Positions 41,263 to 50,375 are shown, counted from the stretch's first letter. The stretch is DNA of 64,000 nt from Streptomyces asiaticus (GCF_018138715.1 NZ_JAGSHX010000001.1:558001-622000); one strand, 5' to 3'. Program-made: numbers and translations. Notes: a model not told the origin generated them from the letters alone.

Positions 41263-42434
41263 GTCGGCCTCTCACTTCGTGTGCCGAGCGCGGCCGTGCC
41301 GATGGCGAGCAGCGCCGTGTCTTCCTGCGGGGCGTGTACCGGGGCGCACTGGACGTCCCGGAAGTGGCGCTCCAGGGGGTTGTCGCGGGACAGCCCCGGA
41401 TTCCCCAGCAGCCGCAGCCCCAGGGCGACCGCCTCGGTGGCGTGCCGGTCCGCCAGGACACGGGCGCCCAGCGCGTGTTCGGGGGAGTACGAGCCGTCGG
41501 CCGCATCGACCCGCTCCGCACCCGTGAACACCAGGTGTTCGGCGGAGTCCAGCCGCAGCGCGATCTCACCGGCCACCCGCCGGAAGCGCTCGGTACGGGC
41601 CACCGGATGGCCGAGGTTGGCGGGGACCCGTTCATGGGCGAAGCGGTGGACGTAACCCTGGGCGGCCCGCGCCACGCCCAGGTAGAGGGCGGCGAGCGGC
41701 AGGTGGAGGGCCGCGCCCGCGCGGTTGTCCTGCTCCGCCGCGGCGCCGTGCTCGGCCAGGTCGATGACGTTGCCCTTGGGAATCTCGACGTCGTGCAGCG
41801 CGATGTCATGGCTTCCGCTGGCGCGCAGCCCCAGATGGTCCCAGCGGTGGGTGATCTCGATTCCGGGTGCGGTGCCGGGCACCAGGAAGGTGCCGACCCG
41901 CGGCGTGGGCTCGTCCGTGGTGGCCCACACCAGCAGCCAGTCCAGCCCTTCCACCCCGGTCGCGAAGCGCTTGTGGCCGCTGAGCGACCAGCCGTCCGAA
42001 GTGCGCCGGGCCACCGTGGAGGGCAGCCCTCCCCGAGCGGGCGAGCCGAGCTCGGGCTCGACACGGATGTGGTTGAGCAGCACCGGCCGCGAAGCGGCCT
42101 CGGCCAGCACCTGCCCGTAGAGCTCTTCCGGCCAGTGCGGCCGCACGGCCTGGCGGCGGTGGACGGAGAGGCTCATGGCGGCGATCAGCGCCACCGACGG
42201 ATCGCCTTCGCCGAGCGCGTGCAGGATGCGCGCGGTGGCCGCCACCCCGAGGGCGGGACCCCCGTACCGCTCGCCGACGGTGGCGGTGAGCAGCCCGGCC
42301 TCGTGCGCGGCGCGGATCCCCTCGGCCGGAAACGTGCCGTCGCGGTCGTACGCGGCCGCGGTGGTGGCGAGCCGTCGCGTCACGGAGGACAACGAGGAGA
42401 GATCCGGGACGGGCAGCGATAGGTCAGTGGTCAT
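41259..42434 (-). CDS. Acyl-CoA-dehydrogenase-fold flavin enzyme (SfnB/DszC-like)
   Basis: 391 residues with acyl-CoA dehydrogenase architecture: N-terminal helices, FATGVEGLDWLLVWATTDEP and WDHLGLRASGSHDIALHDVE in the middle sheet, C-terminal four-helix bundle. It lacks the usual catalytic Glu context of fatty-acid dehydrogenases and sits among sulfonate genes, as do SfnB and DszC-type FMNH2-dependent monooxygenases. It probably oxygenates an organosulfur compound using FMNH2 from SsuE. ATG 42434 overlaps the upstream binding-protein gene by 4 nt. Confidence 0.85.
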   Translation of the reverse strand: MTTDLSLPVPDLSSLSSVTRRLATTAAAYDRDGTFPAEGIRAAHEAGLLTATVGERYGGPALGVAATARILHALGEGDPSVALIAAMSLSVHRRQAVRPHWPEELYGQVLAEAASRPVLLNHIRVEPELGSPARGGLPSTVARRTSDGWSLSGHKRFATGVEGLDWLLVWATTDEPTPRVGTFLVPGTAPGIEITHRWDHLGLRASGSHDIALHDVEIPKGNVIDLAEHGAAAEQDNRAGAALHLPLAALYLGVARAAQGYVHRFAHERVPANLGHPVARTERFRRVAGEIALRLDSAEHLVFTGAERVDAADGSYSPEHALGARVLADRHATEAVALGLRLLGNPGLSRDNPLERHFRDVQCAPVHAPQEDTALLAIGTAALGTRSERPT

Positions 42435-43471
42435 GAGGCGAGCGCCTTCCGAAGCCGCGCGCTCAGCCGGTCGCTCCAGAAACCGCTCACTGTCAGCTCC
42501 CGCTTCACCGCGCCGAGGTCGCCGAAGGCGTCGGCCACCCTCTGCTCGGAGGCGGTGGCCCCAGCGCTCACCGGCCGTATCCCGGTCCTGCGCTGGGCCT
42601 CTCCCGCGGTGAACTCCTCCAGCGCCTGATCCACCGGCTGGTGGGTGGCGGCGGCCACGACCTTCGCGTACTCCTTCTGGCGCCCGTCGCGCACATAGTC
42701 GTACGCCTTGTCGATACGGGCCAGCAGATCCGCCAGCGCTCTGCGCTCGGCCGCGCTGCCGAGGGTGTCGTCGGAGGCGGTCCATAGGAAGTTGCCGGAG
42801 AGGATGTCCTTGCCGGAACCGATGGTGCGGGCACCCCGCTGATGGGCGGTGATGACCGCGTTGCCGTATCCGGCGAACGCGTCGATGGAACCGCCGTTGA
42901 GCGCAGCGATCCCCTTGTCGGGGTCCAGCGGGGCGGCTTCGATGTCGTCCCAGCCGAGCCCGGCCCGCTTCAGCAGCTCGTAGAGGAAGTAGTGGGCGGT
43001 GGTGTTCTTGACGTAGCCGACCTTCTTGCCCCGCAGCTGCGCCATCGAGCTGACGGCGGACCCCTTGGGGGCCACGACCTCCTGGTTGAGGGTGTTGCCG
43101 CGCTCCACGGCGACGACCTTGAAGTTCGGCTTTCCGTCGGCCGCCGCGAAGACCGGCGGGATCTCGCTGGAGCTCGCCACGTCCAGCGCACCGGCGCGCA
43201 CCGCCTCCAGCTGCCTGTCGCCGCCCTGGAACAGGCTCCACTGCACCTGATACGGAGTGTCGTCCAGGTGTGCGAACTTCAGCAGTGCCTCCTCCTTCTT
43301 CCAGCCGGTCGCACCGACCCCCAGGGTGACCGAGGAGCCTTTCCCGCCTCCGTCCGCTCCCGCGGAGCCCCCACAGGCGCTCAGCGCACCGGCGGCCAGC
43401 GCCACGACGGCGGCGAGAGCGGTACGGGCGCGGGTGCGCCGGAAACGGGAGCGGGCCGGTGGCCTGGACAT
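42431..43471 (-). CDS. Sulfonate-type ABC substrate-binding lipoprotein
   Basis: 346 residues. Arg-rich signal peptide and lipobox AAGALSACGG with the lipidated Cys, then the SsuA/NrtA-like type II binding fold (VGYVKNTTAHYFLYELLKRA; FAGYGNAVITAHQRG). It captures an alkanesulfonate or sulfate-ester for import. This operon encodes a second binding protein (44631) but only one permease and one ATPase, so the two receptors likely share them. Starts at ATG 43471, 50 nt after ssuD. Confidence 0.9.
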   Translation of the reverse strand: MSRPPARSRFRRTRARTALAAVVALAAGALSACGGSAGADGGGKGSSVTLGVGATGWKKEEALLKFAHLDDTPYQVQWSLFQGGDRQLEAVRAGALDVASSSEIPPVFAAADGKPNFKVVAVERGNTLNQEVVAPKGSAVSSMAQLRGKKVGYVKNTTAHYFLYELLKRAGLGWDDIEAAPLDPDKGIAALNGGSIDAFAGYGNAVITAHQRGARTIGSGKDILSGNFLWTASDDTLGSAAERRALADLLARIDKAYDYVRDGRQKEYAKVVAAATHQPVDQALEEFTAGEAQRRTGIRPVSAGATASEQRVADAFGDLGAVKRELTVSGFWSDRLSARLRKALAS

Positions 43472-43521
43472 GCGGGGAATGCCTTTCACGAGGGGAACGA
43501 GGAGGAGACGGCGGCCGGGCG

Positions 43522-44634
43522 TCAGGCGGCCGAGGTGGCGGCGCGGTGCGCCAGTTCCTGACGGACCAGCGGCAGTACGTGACGCCCGTAGTCGATGGCG
43601 TCGTTGAGCGGGTCGTAGCCGCGGATGGACAGCAGCTCGCAGCCGATGTCCACGTAGTCGAGCAGCGCCTTGGCGACCGTCTCCGGGGAGCCGACCAGCG
43701 CCGTGGAGGCACCGGCGGCGTTCGTGGCCGCTGCGGGCGCGGTCCACAGGCAGCGGTCGTGCACCTCGCCGCGCTCGGCGACGGCCAGCAGCCGCTGCGA
43801 TCCGACGTTGGCCGGGGTGCCCCGGCCGACCGCCGGGTAGTGGCGGCGCTTGGCCCGCTCGGCGTGGTTGGTCTTGACCGCGCCCAGCGTGCGGTGGGCC
43901 TTCTCCCAGGCCAGCTCGTCGGTGGGGGCGATGATCGGCCGGAAGGACACCCAGATGCGAGGCCGGGGACGGCCCGCGGCGTCCGCGTACGCGTTCACCG
44001 AGGCGATCTGTTCGGCGGTCTCCTTCAGAGGTTCGCCCCACAGCCCGAAGATGTCACCCTGCTGCCCGCCCACCCGGTAGGCGTCCTCCGAGGAACCGCC
44101 CACCGAGATGGGGATGGTGCCGTGGTGCGGGGTGACATCGGAGCGGAAGCCCTCGAAGCGGTAGTACGGGCCCTCGTGGGAGAGCGGACCGTCGGCCTCC
44201 CACACTCCGCGCAGGATCCGGATGTACTCGTCCGAGCGGGCGTACCGCTCGCTCTTGGTCAGATAGTCGCCCTCGCGGCGCTGCTCCTCGTCGTTGCCGC
44301 CGGAGATGATGTGCACCACCAGCCGTCCGGCGCTGATCCGGTCCAGCGTGGCCAGTGCGCGGGCCGCGTGGGTGGGGAAGACCACCCCGGGGCGATGGGC
44401 GAGGACCGGCTTGATGCGCTCGGTGTGATGCGCGACGAACTGGGCCAGCTGGAGCGCGTCCGGGGCGGCCGAGTGGTAGGTGACGAGGGTGTAGTCGAAG
44501 CCGCCGTCGTCCAGGGCTCGGGCGTAGCGGCGGGCGTAGTCCACATCGATTCCGGAACCCGCGGTGGGGTCGCCCTCGGTGGCGGGATTGGGGTGGACGG
44601 CGCTGATGAACTCCACGGGCATGGCTGCGGTCAC
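43522..44634 (-). CDS. ssuD: FMNH2-dependent alkanesulfonate monooxygenase, SsuD type (LLM class)
   Basis: 370 residues of the bacterial luciferase-like TIM barrel. VEFISAVHPNPATEG at the start, VTYHSAAPDALQLAQFVAHH, VHIISGGNDEEQRREGDYL, and GHR-like SFRPIIAPTDELAWEKA agree with SsuD. It converts an alkanesulfonate to aldehyde and sulfite using FMNH2 and O2. Directly preceded by a binding-protein gene (4-nt overlap) and served by ssuE at the end of the operon. Confidence 0.92.
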   Translation of the reverse strand: MTAAMPVEFISAVHPNPATEGDPTAGSGIDVDYARRYARALDDGGFDYTLVTYHSAAPDALQLAQFVAHHTERIKPVLAHRPGVVFPTHAARALATLDRISAGRLVVHIISGGNDEEQRREGDYLTKSERYARSDEYIRILRGVWEADGPLSHEGPYYRFEGFRSDVTPHHGTIPISVGGSSEDAYRVGGQQGDIFGLWGEPLKETAEQIASVNAYADAAGRPRPRIWVSFRPIIAPTDELAWEKAHRTLGAVKTNHAERAKRRHYPAVGRGTPANVGSQRLLAVAERGEVHDRCLWTAPAAATNAAGASTALVGSPETVAKALLDYVDIGCELLSIRGYDPLNDAIDYGRHVLPLVRQELAHRAATSAA

Positions 44635-45641
44635 TCCTTGACGAGGCTGGTGTCGACGTGGTCGGCGAGGGTCGGGTTGGGGGTGAGGACACCGATGTCA
44701 TGCATGGTGTCGCCGACCTTCTGGACGGACCGGATCACCGGCTCACGCACCGGCAGCAGTTCGCTGTTGGACTGGTCGACCAGGGCCTTGGCCACCGTGG
44801 CCGAGGCCCCGTTGTTGTGCTGGATGGCCTTGGCGTATTCCGCGGGGTGCCGGCGGGACCAGGCCAGCGCCTTGTCGAGGCGGCGCAGATAGTCGGTGAT
44901 GGCCTTCTTCTTCGCCGGGACCTGAAGGGCTTTCTCGGAGGCTCCGATGAAGCCGTAGCCGCTCACCCGCCCGTTCGCCCCGTTGATCAGGAGACGGCCG
45001 CCGTGCTGCTCCGCCACGGTCTTGTAGACGCCGAACGTGGCCCAGACCTCGACCTTGCCGGAGGTGAAGGCGGCCTGGGCGTCGGTGGGCAGCAGATACC
45101 GCACATGGACGTCCGAGTAGCTCAGTCCCGCCTGCTTCAACGCGTGCGCCAGCAGATACTCGGCGATGGACCCCTTGGCCGAGGAGACCACGACCTGCTT
45201 CCCCTTGAGGTCCTTGACGCTCTTCACCGGTGAGTTCTTCCGGACCACGATCCCGGTGTGGGTGCCGTCGTTGTGCAGCGCCCCGACGGCCTTGACCCGC
45301 ACTCCGCCGGACAGCGCCTGGAGCGTGGGCAGATCGGCGGCGTACGAGGTGTCGGCGGCCCCGGCCTGCACGGCCTGGAACAGCGGTGCGGCGCCCTCGA
45401 ACTCGGCCCACTTCACCTTGTACGGCGTTCCCTCGAGGGCACCCGAGGCGTCGAACAGCGTCTTGAGGTTCTTGGCCTGGTCACCGAGGGTCAGCGTCAC
45501 CTTCGACGGATCGGTCTCGGACGCGGCCTGGCTGTCCCCCGCGCACGCGCTGGTGGCGAGGAGGGCGGTCAGCGACAGCGCGGCGCCGAGCGCGCGCGCC
45601 ACGGCAGTGGCCCTGCGGTTCCGGGTGTTCGAGCGGTTCAT
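44631..45641 (-). CDS. ssuA: Sulfonate-type ABC substrate-binding lipoprotein (first copy)
   Basis: 336 residues. Signal peptide with lipobox ALLATSACAGD, then SsuA-like domains: LTLGDQAKNLKTLFDASGAL, YKVKWAEFEGAAPLFQAVQA, LKGKQVVVSSAKGSIAEYLL. Overlaps the ATPase gene upstream and ssuD downstream by 4 nt each, so it is the cognate receptor of this importer. Confidence 0.92.
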   Translation of the reverse strand: MNRSNTRNRRATAVARALGAALSLTALLATSACAGDSQAASETDPSKVTLTLGDQAKNLKTLFDASGALEGTPYKVKWAEFEGAAPLFQAVQAGAADTSYAADLPTLQALSGGVRVKAVGALHNDGTHTGIVVRKNSPVKSVKDLKGKQVVVSSAKGSIAEYLLAHALKQAGLSYSDVHVRYLLPTDAQAAFTSGKVEVWATFGVYKTVAEQHGGRLLINGANGRVSGYGFIGASEKALQVPAKKKAITDYLRRLDKALAWSRRHPAEYAKAIQHNNGASATVAKALVDQSNSELLPVREPVIRSVQKVGDTMHDIGVLTPNPTLADHVDTSLVKE

Positions 45642-46384
45642 GTGGTTACCTCTTCACGATGGTGCGAAGGGGCCGAGGCGTCGTCGACGCCCAGCCGTCG
45701 CAGGAGTTCGCCGCGCAGCGCCACGAAGTCGGGCGAGCCGAGGTCACGCGGGCGTGCGAGGCCCACCTCCGCCTCGTAGGCGATCCGCCCGCCGTCCATC
45801 ACCAGCACCCGGTCGGCCAGCAGCAGCGCTTCCTCGACGTCGTGCGTGACCAGGAGGATCGAGCAGCCGTGCCGCTGCCACAGATCGGCCACCAGCCGCT
45901 GCGCCCTGCCGCGGGTGAGCGCGTCGAGCGCGCCGAACGGCTCGTCCAGCAGCAGCAGTTCGGGCTCGCGCACCAGCGCACGGGCCAGGGAGACGCGTTG
46001 GGCCTGGCCGCCGGAGAGCGTCCGGGGCCAGGCACCCGCGTACTCCTCGATGCCGACCTCGGCCAGATAGCGCCCGGCCAGTGCCCGGTCCCCGCCCGGC
46101 AGACCGAGCACGACGTTGTGCCACACCCGCAGCCACGGCATCAGCCGTGGCGACTGGAAGGCCACCGAGCGCCGCTCGGGGACGTCCACCTCGCCCTCGG
46201 TCTCGCTGTCCAGCCCGGCGAGGATCCTCAGCAGCGTCGACTTTCCGCAGCCGCTCTGGCCGAGCAGGGCCACGAACTCGCCCTCCCGGATGGTGATGTC
46301 GAGCCCGTCGAGCACCGTCTTGTCGCCGAAGGCGCGGCTCAGCCCGCGTACCTCCACACCGCTCGTGGCGTTCACCGATGTCAT
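45638..46384 (-). CDS. ssuB: ABC transporter ATPase, SsuB/TauB type
   Basis: 248 residues. Walker A GQSGCGKSTLL, Q-loop FQSPRLMPWLRV, signature LSGGQAQRVSLARAL, Walker B LLLLDEPFGALD and the switch His in VTHDVEEAL are all intact. The PRLMPW block is typical of nitrate/sulfonate/taurine ATPases. Energises import with the permease at 46381. ATG 46384 gives a 4-nt overlap with the permease gene. Confidence 0.93.
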   Translation of the reverse strand: MTSVNATSGVEVRGLSRAFGDKTVLDGLDITIREGEFVALLGQSGCGKSTLLRILAGLDSETEGEVDVPERRSVAFQSPRLMPWLRVWHNVVLGLPGGDRALAGRYLAEVGIEEYAGAWPRTLSGGQAQRVSLARALVREPELLLLDEPFGALDALTRGRAQRLVADLWQRHGCSILLVTHDVEEALLLADRVLVMDGGRIAYEAEVGLARPRDLGSPDFVALRGELLRRLGVDDASAPSHHREEVTT

Positions 46385-47304
46385 GCTCCCTCCCCGTCGA
46401 ACGACGCCCGCCAGTCCAGCAGCCGCCGGGACAGCAGCCGCACCGCGAAGTCGCACAGCAGCCCCAGCACCGCGTACACGGCCAGGCACAGGACGATGAC
46501 GTCCGTCTGGAAGTACTGCTGGGCGTTGCTCATCAGATAGCCGATACCGGCGTCCGCGTTGACCTGCTCGGCGAAGACCAGGGCCAGCCACGCGGTGGAC
46601 AGCGCGTACCGCAGCCCCACCAGCGCACCGGGCAGCGCGGACGGCAGGATCACGTACCGGATCAGGCCGATACGGCCCAGGCCCACCATCCGCCCGGCCT
46701 CGATCAGCTGCGCGTCGGCGGACCGGATGCCGCCGTAGATGTTGAAGTACAGCGGGTAGGTGACACCGAGCGCCACCAGCGCGATCTTCGGTGTCTCGTC
46801 GATGCCGAACCAGACGATGAACAGCGGGATCAGACCCACCCAGGGAATCGCCCGGAACATGCCCATGGACGCGTCGATGACGTCCTCGCCCAGCCGGAAC
46901 AGACCGGCGGTGAGCGACAGCGTGAGCGCCACGGCCGCGCCGATGAGGAAGCCGATCGCCGCGCGCCGGCCGGAGGCGGCGATGGCACGCGGCAGCTCAC
47001 CGGTGCCGATGAGGTCCGCACCGCGCCGCACGACGTCGACGGGGGACGCCAGCACGGTCTCCGGGAGCACGCCCGTGGCGGCGGCCAGGAACCAGAGCAG
47101 CAGCAGACCGGCCGGTCCGGAGGCCCGTCGCACCCCGCGCGGGACCCGGAGGCGGGGCCGGGTGCGCGGGGCGGTGGGGCGGGGTTTCCGCACCACGGTG
47201 GACCCGGCGGGCGGCGCGGGGTCCTTCGGCGCACCGGGGGAGGGTGGTGTGGAGGCGGCCGGGGGCGGTGAGGCCCCGGACACGGGGGAGTGCGAGGAGG
47301 GCAT
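46381..47304 (-). CDS. ssuC: ABC transporter permease, SsuC type
   Basis: 307 residues, about six membrane segments after a 60-residue Pro-rich cytoplasmic leader. The EAA loop that contacts the ATPase is GRMVGLGRIGLIRYVILPSA. WFGIDETPKIALVALGVTYP and AEQVNADAGIGYLMSNAQQY are typical of sulfonate/taurine permeases. Starts at 47304, 49 nt after the rhodanese gene. Confidence 0.92.
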   Translation of the reverse strand: MPSSHSPVSGASPPPAASTPPSPGAPKDPAPPAGSTVVRKPRPTAPRTRPRLRVPRGVRRASGPAGLLLLWFLAAATGVLPETVLASPVDVVRRGADLIGTGELPRAIAASGRRAAIGFLIGAAVALTLSLTAGLFRLGEDVIDASMGMFRAIPWVGLIPLFIVWFGIDETPKIALVALGVTYPLYFNIYGGIRSADAQLIEAGRMVGLGRIGLIRYVILPSALPGALVGLRYALSTAWLALVFAEQVNADAGIGYLMSNAQQYFQTDVIVLCLAVYAVLGLLCDFAVRLLSRRLLDWRASFDGEGA

Positions 47305-47353
47305 GGTGCGGCCTCTCGGTCGGGACGTGCTCGGGAGGGTGGATGGGGGCGGA

Positions 47354-48205
47354 TCAGCCCGGCTGCGCTCCCACCGCCGAGGGGCGGGCGGTGTCGGCGG
47401 ACCAGGCGGACCAGGAGCCGGGGTAGAGCGCGGCCGTGATGCCGACGCGGGCCAGGGCCGCGACCGTGTGGGCGGCCGTGACCCCGGAGCCGCAGTAGAC
47501 GCCGACCTCCGTCGTGCCGTCGGCGCCCAGCGCGGCGAAGCGCCGCGCGAGTTCCTCCACCCCGTGGAACGTGCCGTCCGGCGTCAGATGGCCGCCCGTC
47601 GGGGCGGACCGGGCGCCGGGAATGTGCCCGGCACGCGGATCGACCGGTTCGGTCTCGCCCCGGTATCGCTCGGCCGCCCGCGCGTCCAGCAGGACACCGG
47701 TACGCGCCACCTCGGCCGCCGCGTCGGCGTCCAGCACCGGCAGCTGCCCCGGGGCGAGGACGACATTCCCCTCGGCCGGTGGGGCGGGCTCGCCCGTTTC
47801 GACCGGCAGTCCGGCCGCACGCCACGCGGCCAGCGCCCCGTCCAGCAGCGAGACCCGTTCGACCCCGGCCCAGCGCAGCAGCCACCAGGCGCGAGCGGCG
47901 GCGGTGTTGCCGTTGTCGTCGTACACCACCACCGGCCGGTCGGCGGTGAGTCCCCAGCGGCGCGCGGACCGCTGCAAGGCAGCGGGGTCCGGCAGCGGAT
48001 GGCGGCCGTCGGCCGGAGTGGGCGGAGCGGCCAGTTCGGTGTCGAGGTCGACGTAGCGCGCGCCCGGGATGTGCCCGGCGCGGTAGTGCTCATGGCCGTG
48101 CGGATCGCCGAGCCGCCACCGTACGTCCAGGACGACGGGCGCCGGACCACCATGGAACAGCCGGGAGTACAGCTCGGCCGGAGTGGTGAGGACGGGGGCG
48201 GTCAT
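47354..48205 (-). CDS. Two-domain rhodanese-type sulfurtransferase
   Basis: 283 residues. The first domain (about 1-140) is catalytically silent, with Asp in the loop VVVYDDNGN; the second ends in the active loop YCGSGVTA with the persulfide Cys238. It moves sulfane sulfur, for instance from thiosulfate to sulfite or thiols. CGSGVTA is typical of actinobacterial thiosulfate/3-mercaptopyruvate sulfurtransferases. Located between the hydrolase (4-nt overlap) and the permease in a sulfur-scavenging operon. Confidence 0.92.
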   Translation of the reverse strand: MTAPVLTTPAELYSRLFHGGPAPVVLDVRWRLGDPHGHEHYRAGHIPGARYVDLDTELAAPPTPADGRHPLPDPAALQRSARRWGLTADRPVVVYDDNGNTAAARAWWLLRWAGVERVSLLDGALAAWRAAGLPVETGEPAPPAEGNVVLAPGQLPVLDADAAAEVARTGVLLDARAAERYRGETEPVDPRAGHIPGARSAPTGGHLTPDGTFHGVEELARRFAALGADGTTEVGVYCGSGVTAAHTVAALARVGITAALYPGSWSAWSADTARPSAVGAQPG

Positions 48206-48960
48206 CCGAGGTCCTCGGTGACGGCGACGGGCGCGAGACCGGGGTCCAGCCGCAGCCGCTCCAGGAAGAGGACCACCGTGGCGGCGGCGGTGCGGTGGGT
48301 CACGTCGTTGAGGACGTCGTGCCGGGTACCGGCCAGGCTCACCAGCTCCGCGCGGGACAGTCCGCGGAACACGCGGCGGACCTCACCGAGCGGGCTGACG
48401 GTGTCCTCGGCACCGTGCAGCCCGAGCACGGGAACGGAGATCCCCTCCAGCGTGTCCGGCGTGAGCGACTCCGGCGCGGAGGGGCCCGCCAGGGCGCCTC
48501 GCCGGAACGCCGTGTCGTCGGTCAGCCTGCCCCGGTGTGTGGGGCAGGCGGTGCGCAGCTCCAACTCCGCCTCCCAGTCCCCAGCGGCCGTTTCCGCGGG
48601 GCGCGGCCCGGCCGGCAGCCCGGCGAGGATCAGCGCGTCCAGTCCGGAGGCGTCGAGGGTGGCGAGCCGCGCCGCGTGGGAGGCCCCGGTGTCGGACCCC
48701 ACCAGTACGCGGGGGCCCGGGAGCGCTTCGTCGCGCAACAGCTTGGTGGCCGCCTCGGCGACGGCCTCCGGGTCGGCGGAGGCGTCTCCCAGGGCGCGGA
48801 CGCGATAGCCGTCGGCGGAGATCCGGCGGCCGAACCGCTCGTACACACCGCCGTGTTCACCCCGTCCGGGGAGAAGCACGAGCGTGCCGCGCGGGGCGAT
48901 CCCCGCCGGTTCGTCCCAGGAGTGGACATGCTGAGCAGAGGACATGAGAACTCGATTCAT
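48202..48960 (-). CDS. Alpha/beta hydrolase with an Asp at the nucleophile elbow
   Basis: 252 residues. VLLPGRGEHGG is the oxyanion-hole strand; the elbow reads L-V-G-S-D90-T-G-A, so the usual Ser of GxSxG is Asp; the acid is Asp186 in LHGAEDTVSP and the base His214 in GTRHDVLND. Asp nucleophiles are found in haloalkane dehalogenases and epoxide hydrolases, which form an alkyl-enzyme ester. First structural gene of the sulfur operon, about 170 nt after the leader peptide. ATG 48945 is an alternative start. The substrate is unknown. Confidence 0.85.
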   Translation of the reverse strand: MNRVLMSSAQHVHSWDEPAGIAPRGTLVLLPGRGEHGGVYERFGRRISADGYRVRALGDASADPEAVAEAATKLLRDEALPGPRVLVGSDTGASHAARLATLDASGLDALILAGLPAGPRPAETAAGDWEAELELRTACPTHRGRLTDDTAFRRGALAGPSAPESLTPDTLEGISVPVLGLHGAEDTVSPLGEVRRVFRGLSRAELVSLAGTRHDVLNDVTHRTAAATVVLFLERLRLDPGLAPVAVTEDLG

Positions 48961-49134
48961 CGACAGCGGCGCCCGCCCGCACGCACAGCGGGATGAAGCG
49001 GCCGTGCGGGTGCGAGGTGCGGCGGGGAAAGGACGGGGCGCAGGCGGGAAGCGCCTGCCGACGCGGAAGCGCGGAGGGGCGAACGGGCGGCGGCGAGCGG
49101 GCGACGACGGCGCCCGCGCCGGGAAAGCCGTAGG

Positions 49135-49296
49135 TCAGCGACAGCGCATGGCGCCGGTGCGGCCGAAGTCGACCACGCGCCGCCGGGTCAGCCGGGCGCC
49201 CGTGGCACGGCACACCGCCGGTCCGGCGGCCGACGGCCCGGATCCGTTGCGGTGGGTGCGCGGCCCGTGGGCCGCCACGAACGCTGTACGCGGCAT
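49135..49296 (-). CDS. Leader peptide of the ssu-type operon (RRRxVD...C family)
   Basis: The peptide ends TRRRVVDFGRTGAMRCR and a TGA. The R-R-R-x-V-D-[LF]-x-R...C pattern is that of the short actinobacterial leader peptides found before cysteine/sulfonate genes. ATG 49296 gives 53 residues and lies exactly 37 nt after the first T of a TTGGAC hexamer, as in the three other leaders here; a GTG at 49215 would give a 26-residue form. The 174 nt to the first structural gene could fold as an attenuator. Confidence 0.65.
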   Translation of the reverse strand: MPRTAFVAAHGPRTHRNGSGPSAAGPAVCRATGARLTRRRVVDFGRTGAMRCR

Positions 49297-49303
49297 GACC
49301 TCA

Positions 49304-49333
49304 GGATGCACGAGGCCGGAGTCGGCCGTCCAA
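49304..49333 (-). promoter_or_regulatory. Promoter for leader and ssu-type operon
   Basis: Minus strand TTGGAC (49333-49328), 18-bp spacer, GCATCC (49309-49304), then 7 nt to the ATG. The weak -10 is offset by the same spacing as in the other three leader promoters. Predicted transcription start is at or next to the start codon. Confidence 0.5.
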
Positions 49334-49393
49334 CGATGTTTTGCCATCAAAACCGATCGTGATTTCCGATCGATCGGTTGCTAGCCTGCGCAC

Positions 49394-50278
49394 ATGCGAA
49401 CGGTATTGGACATCGTGGCGTTGCGGAGCCTCATCGCCGTCGCCGACTACGGGGGCTTCCACCGCGCCGCCGGCGCACTCGCGCTCAGTCAGTCCACCGT
49501 CAGTCAGCACATCCGGCGGCTGGAGAAGTCCCTCGGACGCCCCGTCGTCGAACGTGACGGCAGGAAGACCCGGTTCACCCCCCATGGCACCCGACTGCTC
49601 GAAGAGGCCCAGCAGATCGTCGGCGCACACGACGCGGCCCTCCGCCGGCTCATGGGGGAGGACCCGGCCGACGCGGCGCCCGTCGTCATCGGCGCCACCG
49701 AGCACGGCGCCGACCAGCTCCTGCCCGTTCTGACCGCGGCCGTACGCGACACCCGGCCCGGCGCCGAGGTTCGGGTGCGCATCGACCGCTCGGCGCGGCT
49801 GACGGATGCCGTCGCGCGTGGTGAGCTCGACCTCGCCGTCTACGTCACCGAGGCGGCGTCCGCCCCGGGTACCCCGGTGGGTGAACTCCCCCTGCGCTGG
49901 TACGCCGCTCCCGGCTGGGAACCACCCGCCGCACCCGCGCCCCTGCCCCTGGTGGCCATCAGCGATCCCTGCGTGATCCGCCGCCGCGCCCTGACCGCAC
50001 TCGCCTCCCATCACACGGCAGCCACCGTGGTCGCCGAGGCCGGATACCTCGCGGGGGTGCTGGACGCGGCCCGCGCCGGGCTCGGCGCCGCCCTGCTCGC
50101 CGTCCCCGGCGGTCCGTACCCCGATGGCCTCGCGCCACTCCACGGCCTCCCGGCCGTTCCCCCGGTCCGCCTCAGCGCCCGGGCCCGCAGCGGCTGCGAC
50201 CCCTCCCTGACCGGAGCCACCATCGATGCGGTACGCGCCCTGCTGGGCTTCCGCGAAATGTCCCCGAGGGCTGTGTAA
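49394..50278 (+). CDS. LysR-family regulator of the sulfur island
   Basis: 294 residues. The helix-turn-helix is FHRAAGALALSQSTVSQHIR then RLEKSLGRPVVER, followed by a LysR effector domain (APVVIGATEHGADQLLPVL). ATG 49394; the promoter DNA before it is AT-rich with GATCGATCGG repeats at 49363-49378. It lies between two divergent/tandem organosulfur import operons, so it is a candidate regulator of both. Confidence 0.88.
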   Translation: MRTVLDIVALRSLIAVADYGGFHRAAGALALSQSTVSQHIRRLEKSLGRPVVERDGRKTRFTPHGTRLLEEAQQIVGAHDAALRRLMGEDPADAAPVVIGATEHGADQLLPVLTAAVRDTRPGAEVRVRIDRSARLTDAVARGELDLAVYVTEAASAPGTPVGELPLRWYAAPGWEPPAAPAPLPLVAISDPCVIRRRALTALASHHTAATVVAEAGYLAGVLDAARAGLGAALLAVPGGPYPDGLAPLHGLPAVPPVRLSARARSGCDPSLTGATIDAVRALLGFREMSPRAV

Positions 50279-50338
50279 CGCGAACATGGCAGCCGTACGA
50301 AGTCGTCATTGCCGCTTCCCGGAAATACGAACCCGTGC

Positions 50339-50368
50339 TTGACCCTTTCTTGACGTCGTGGGTAGCTT
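50339..50368 (+). promoter_or_regulatory. Promoter for leader and second sulfonate-type importer
   Basis: TTGACC (50339-50344), 18-bp spacer, TAGCTT (50363-50368), then 7 nt to ATG 50376. This is the clearest -10 of the four leader promoters and predicts a leaderless transcript. Confidence 0.65.
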
Positions 50369-50375
50369 CAGCGGC

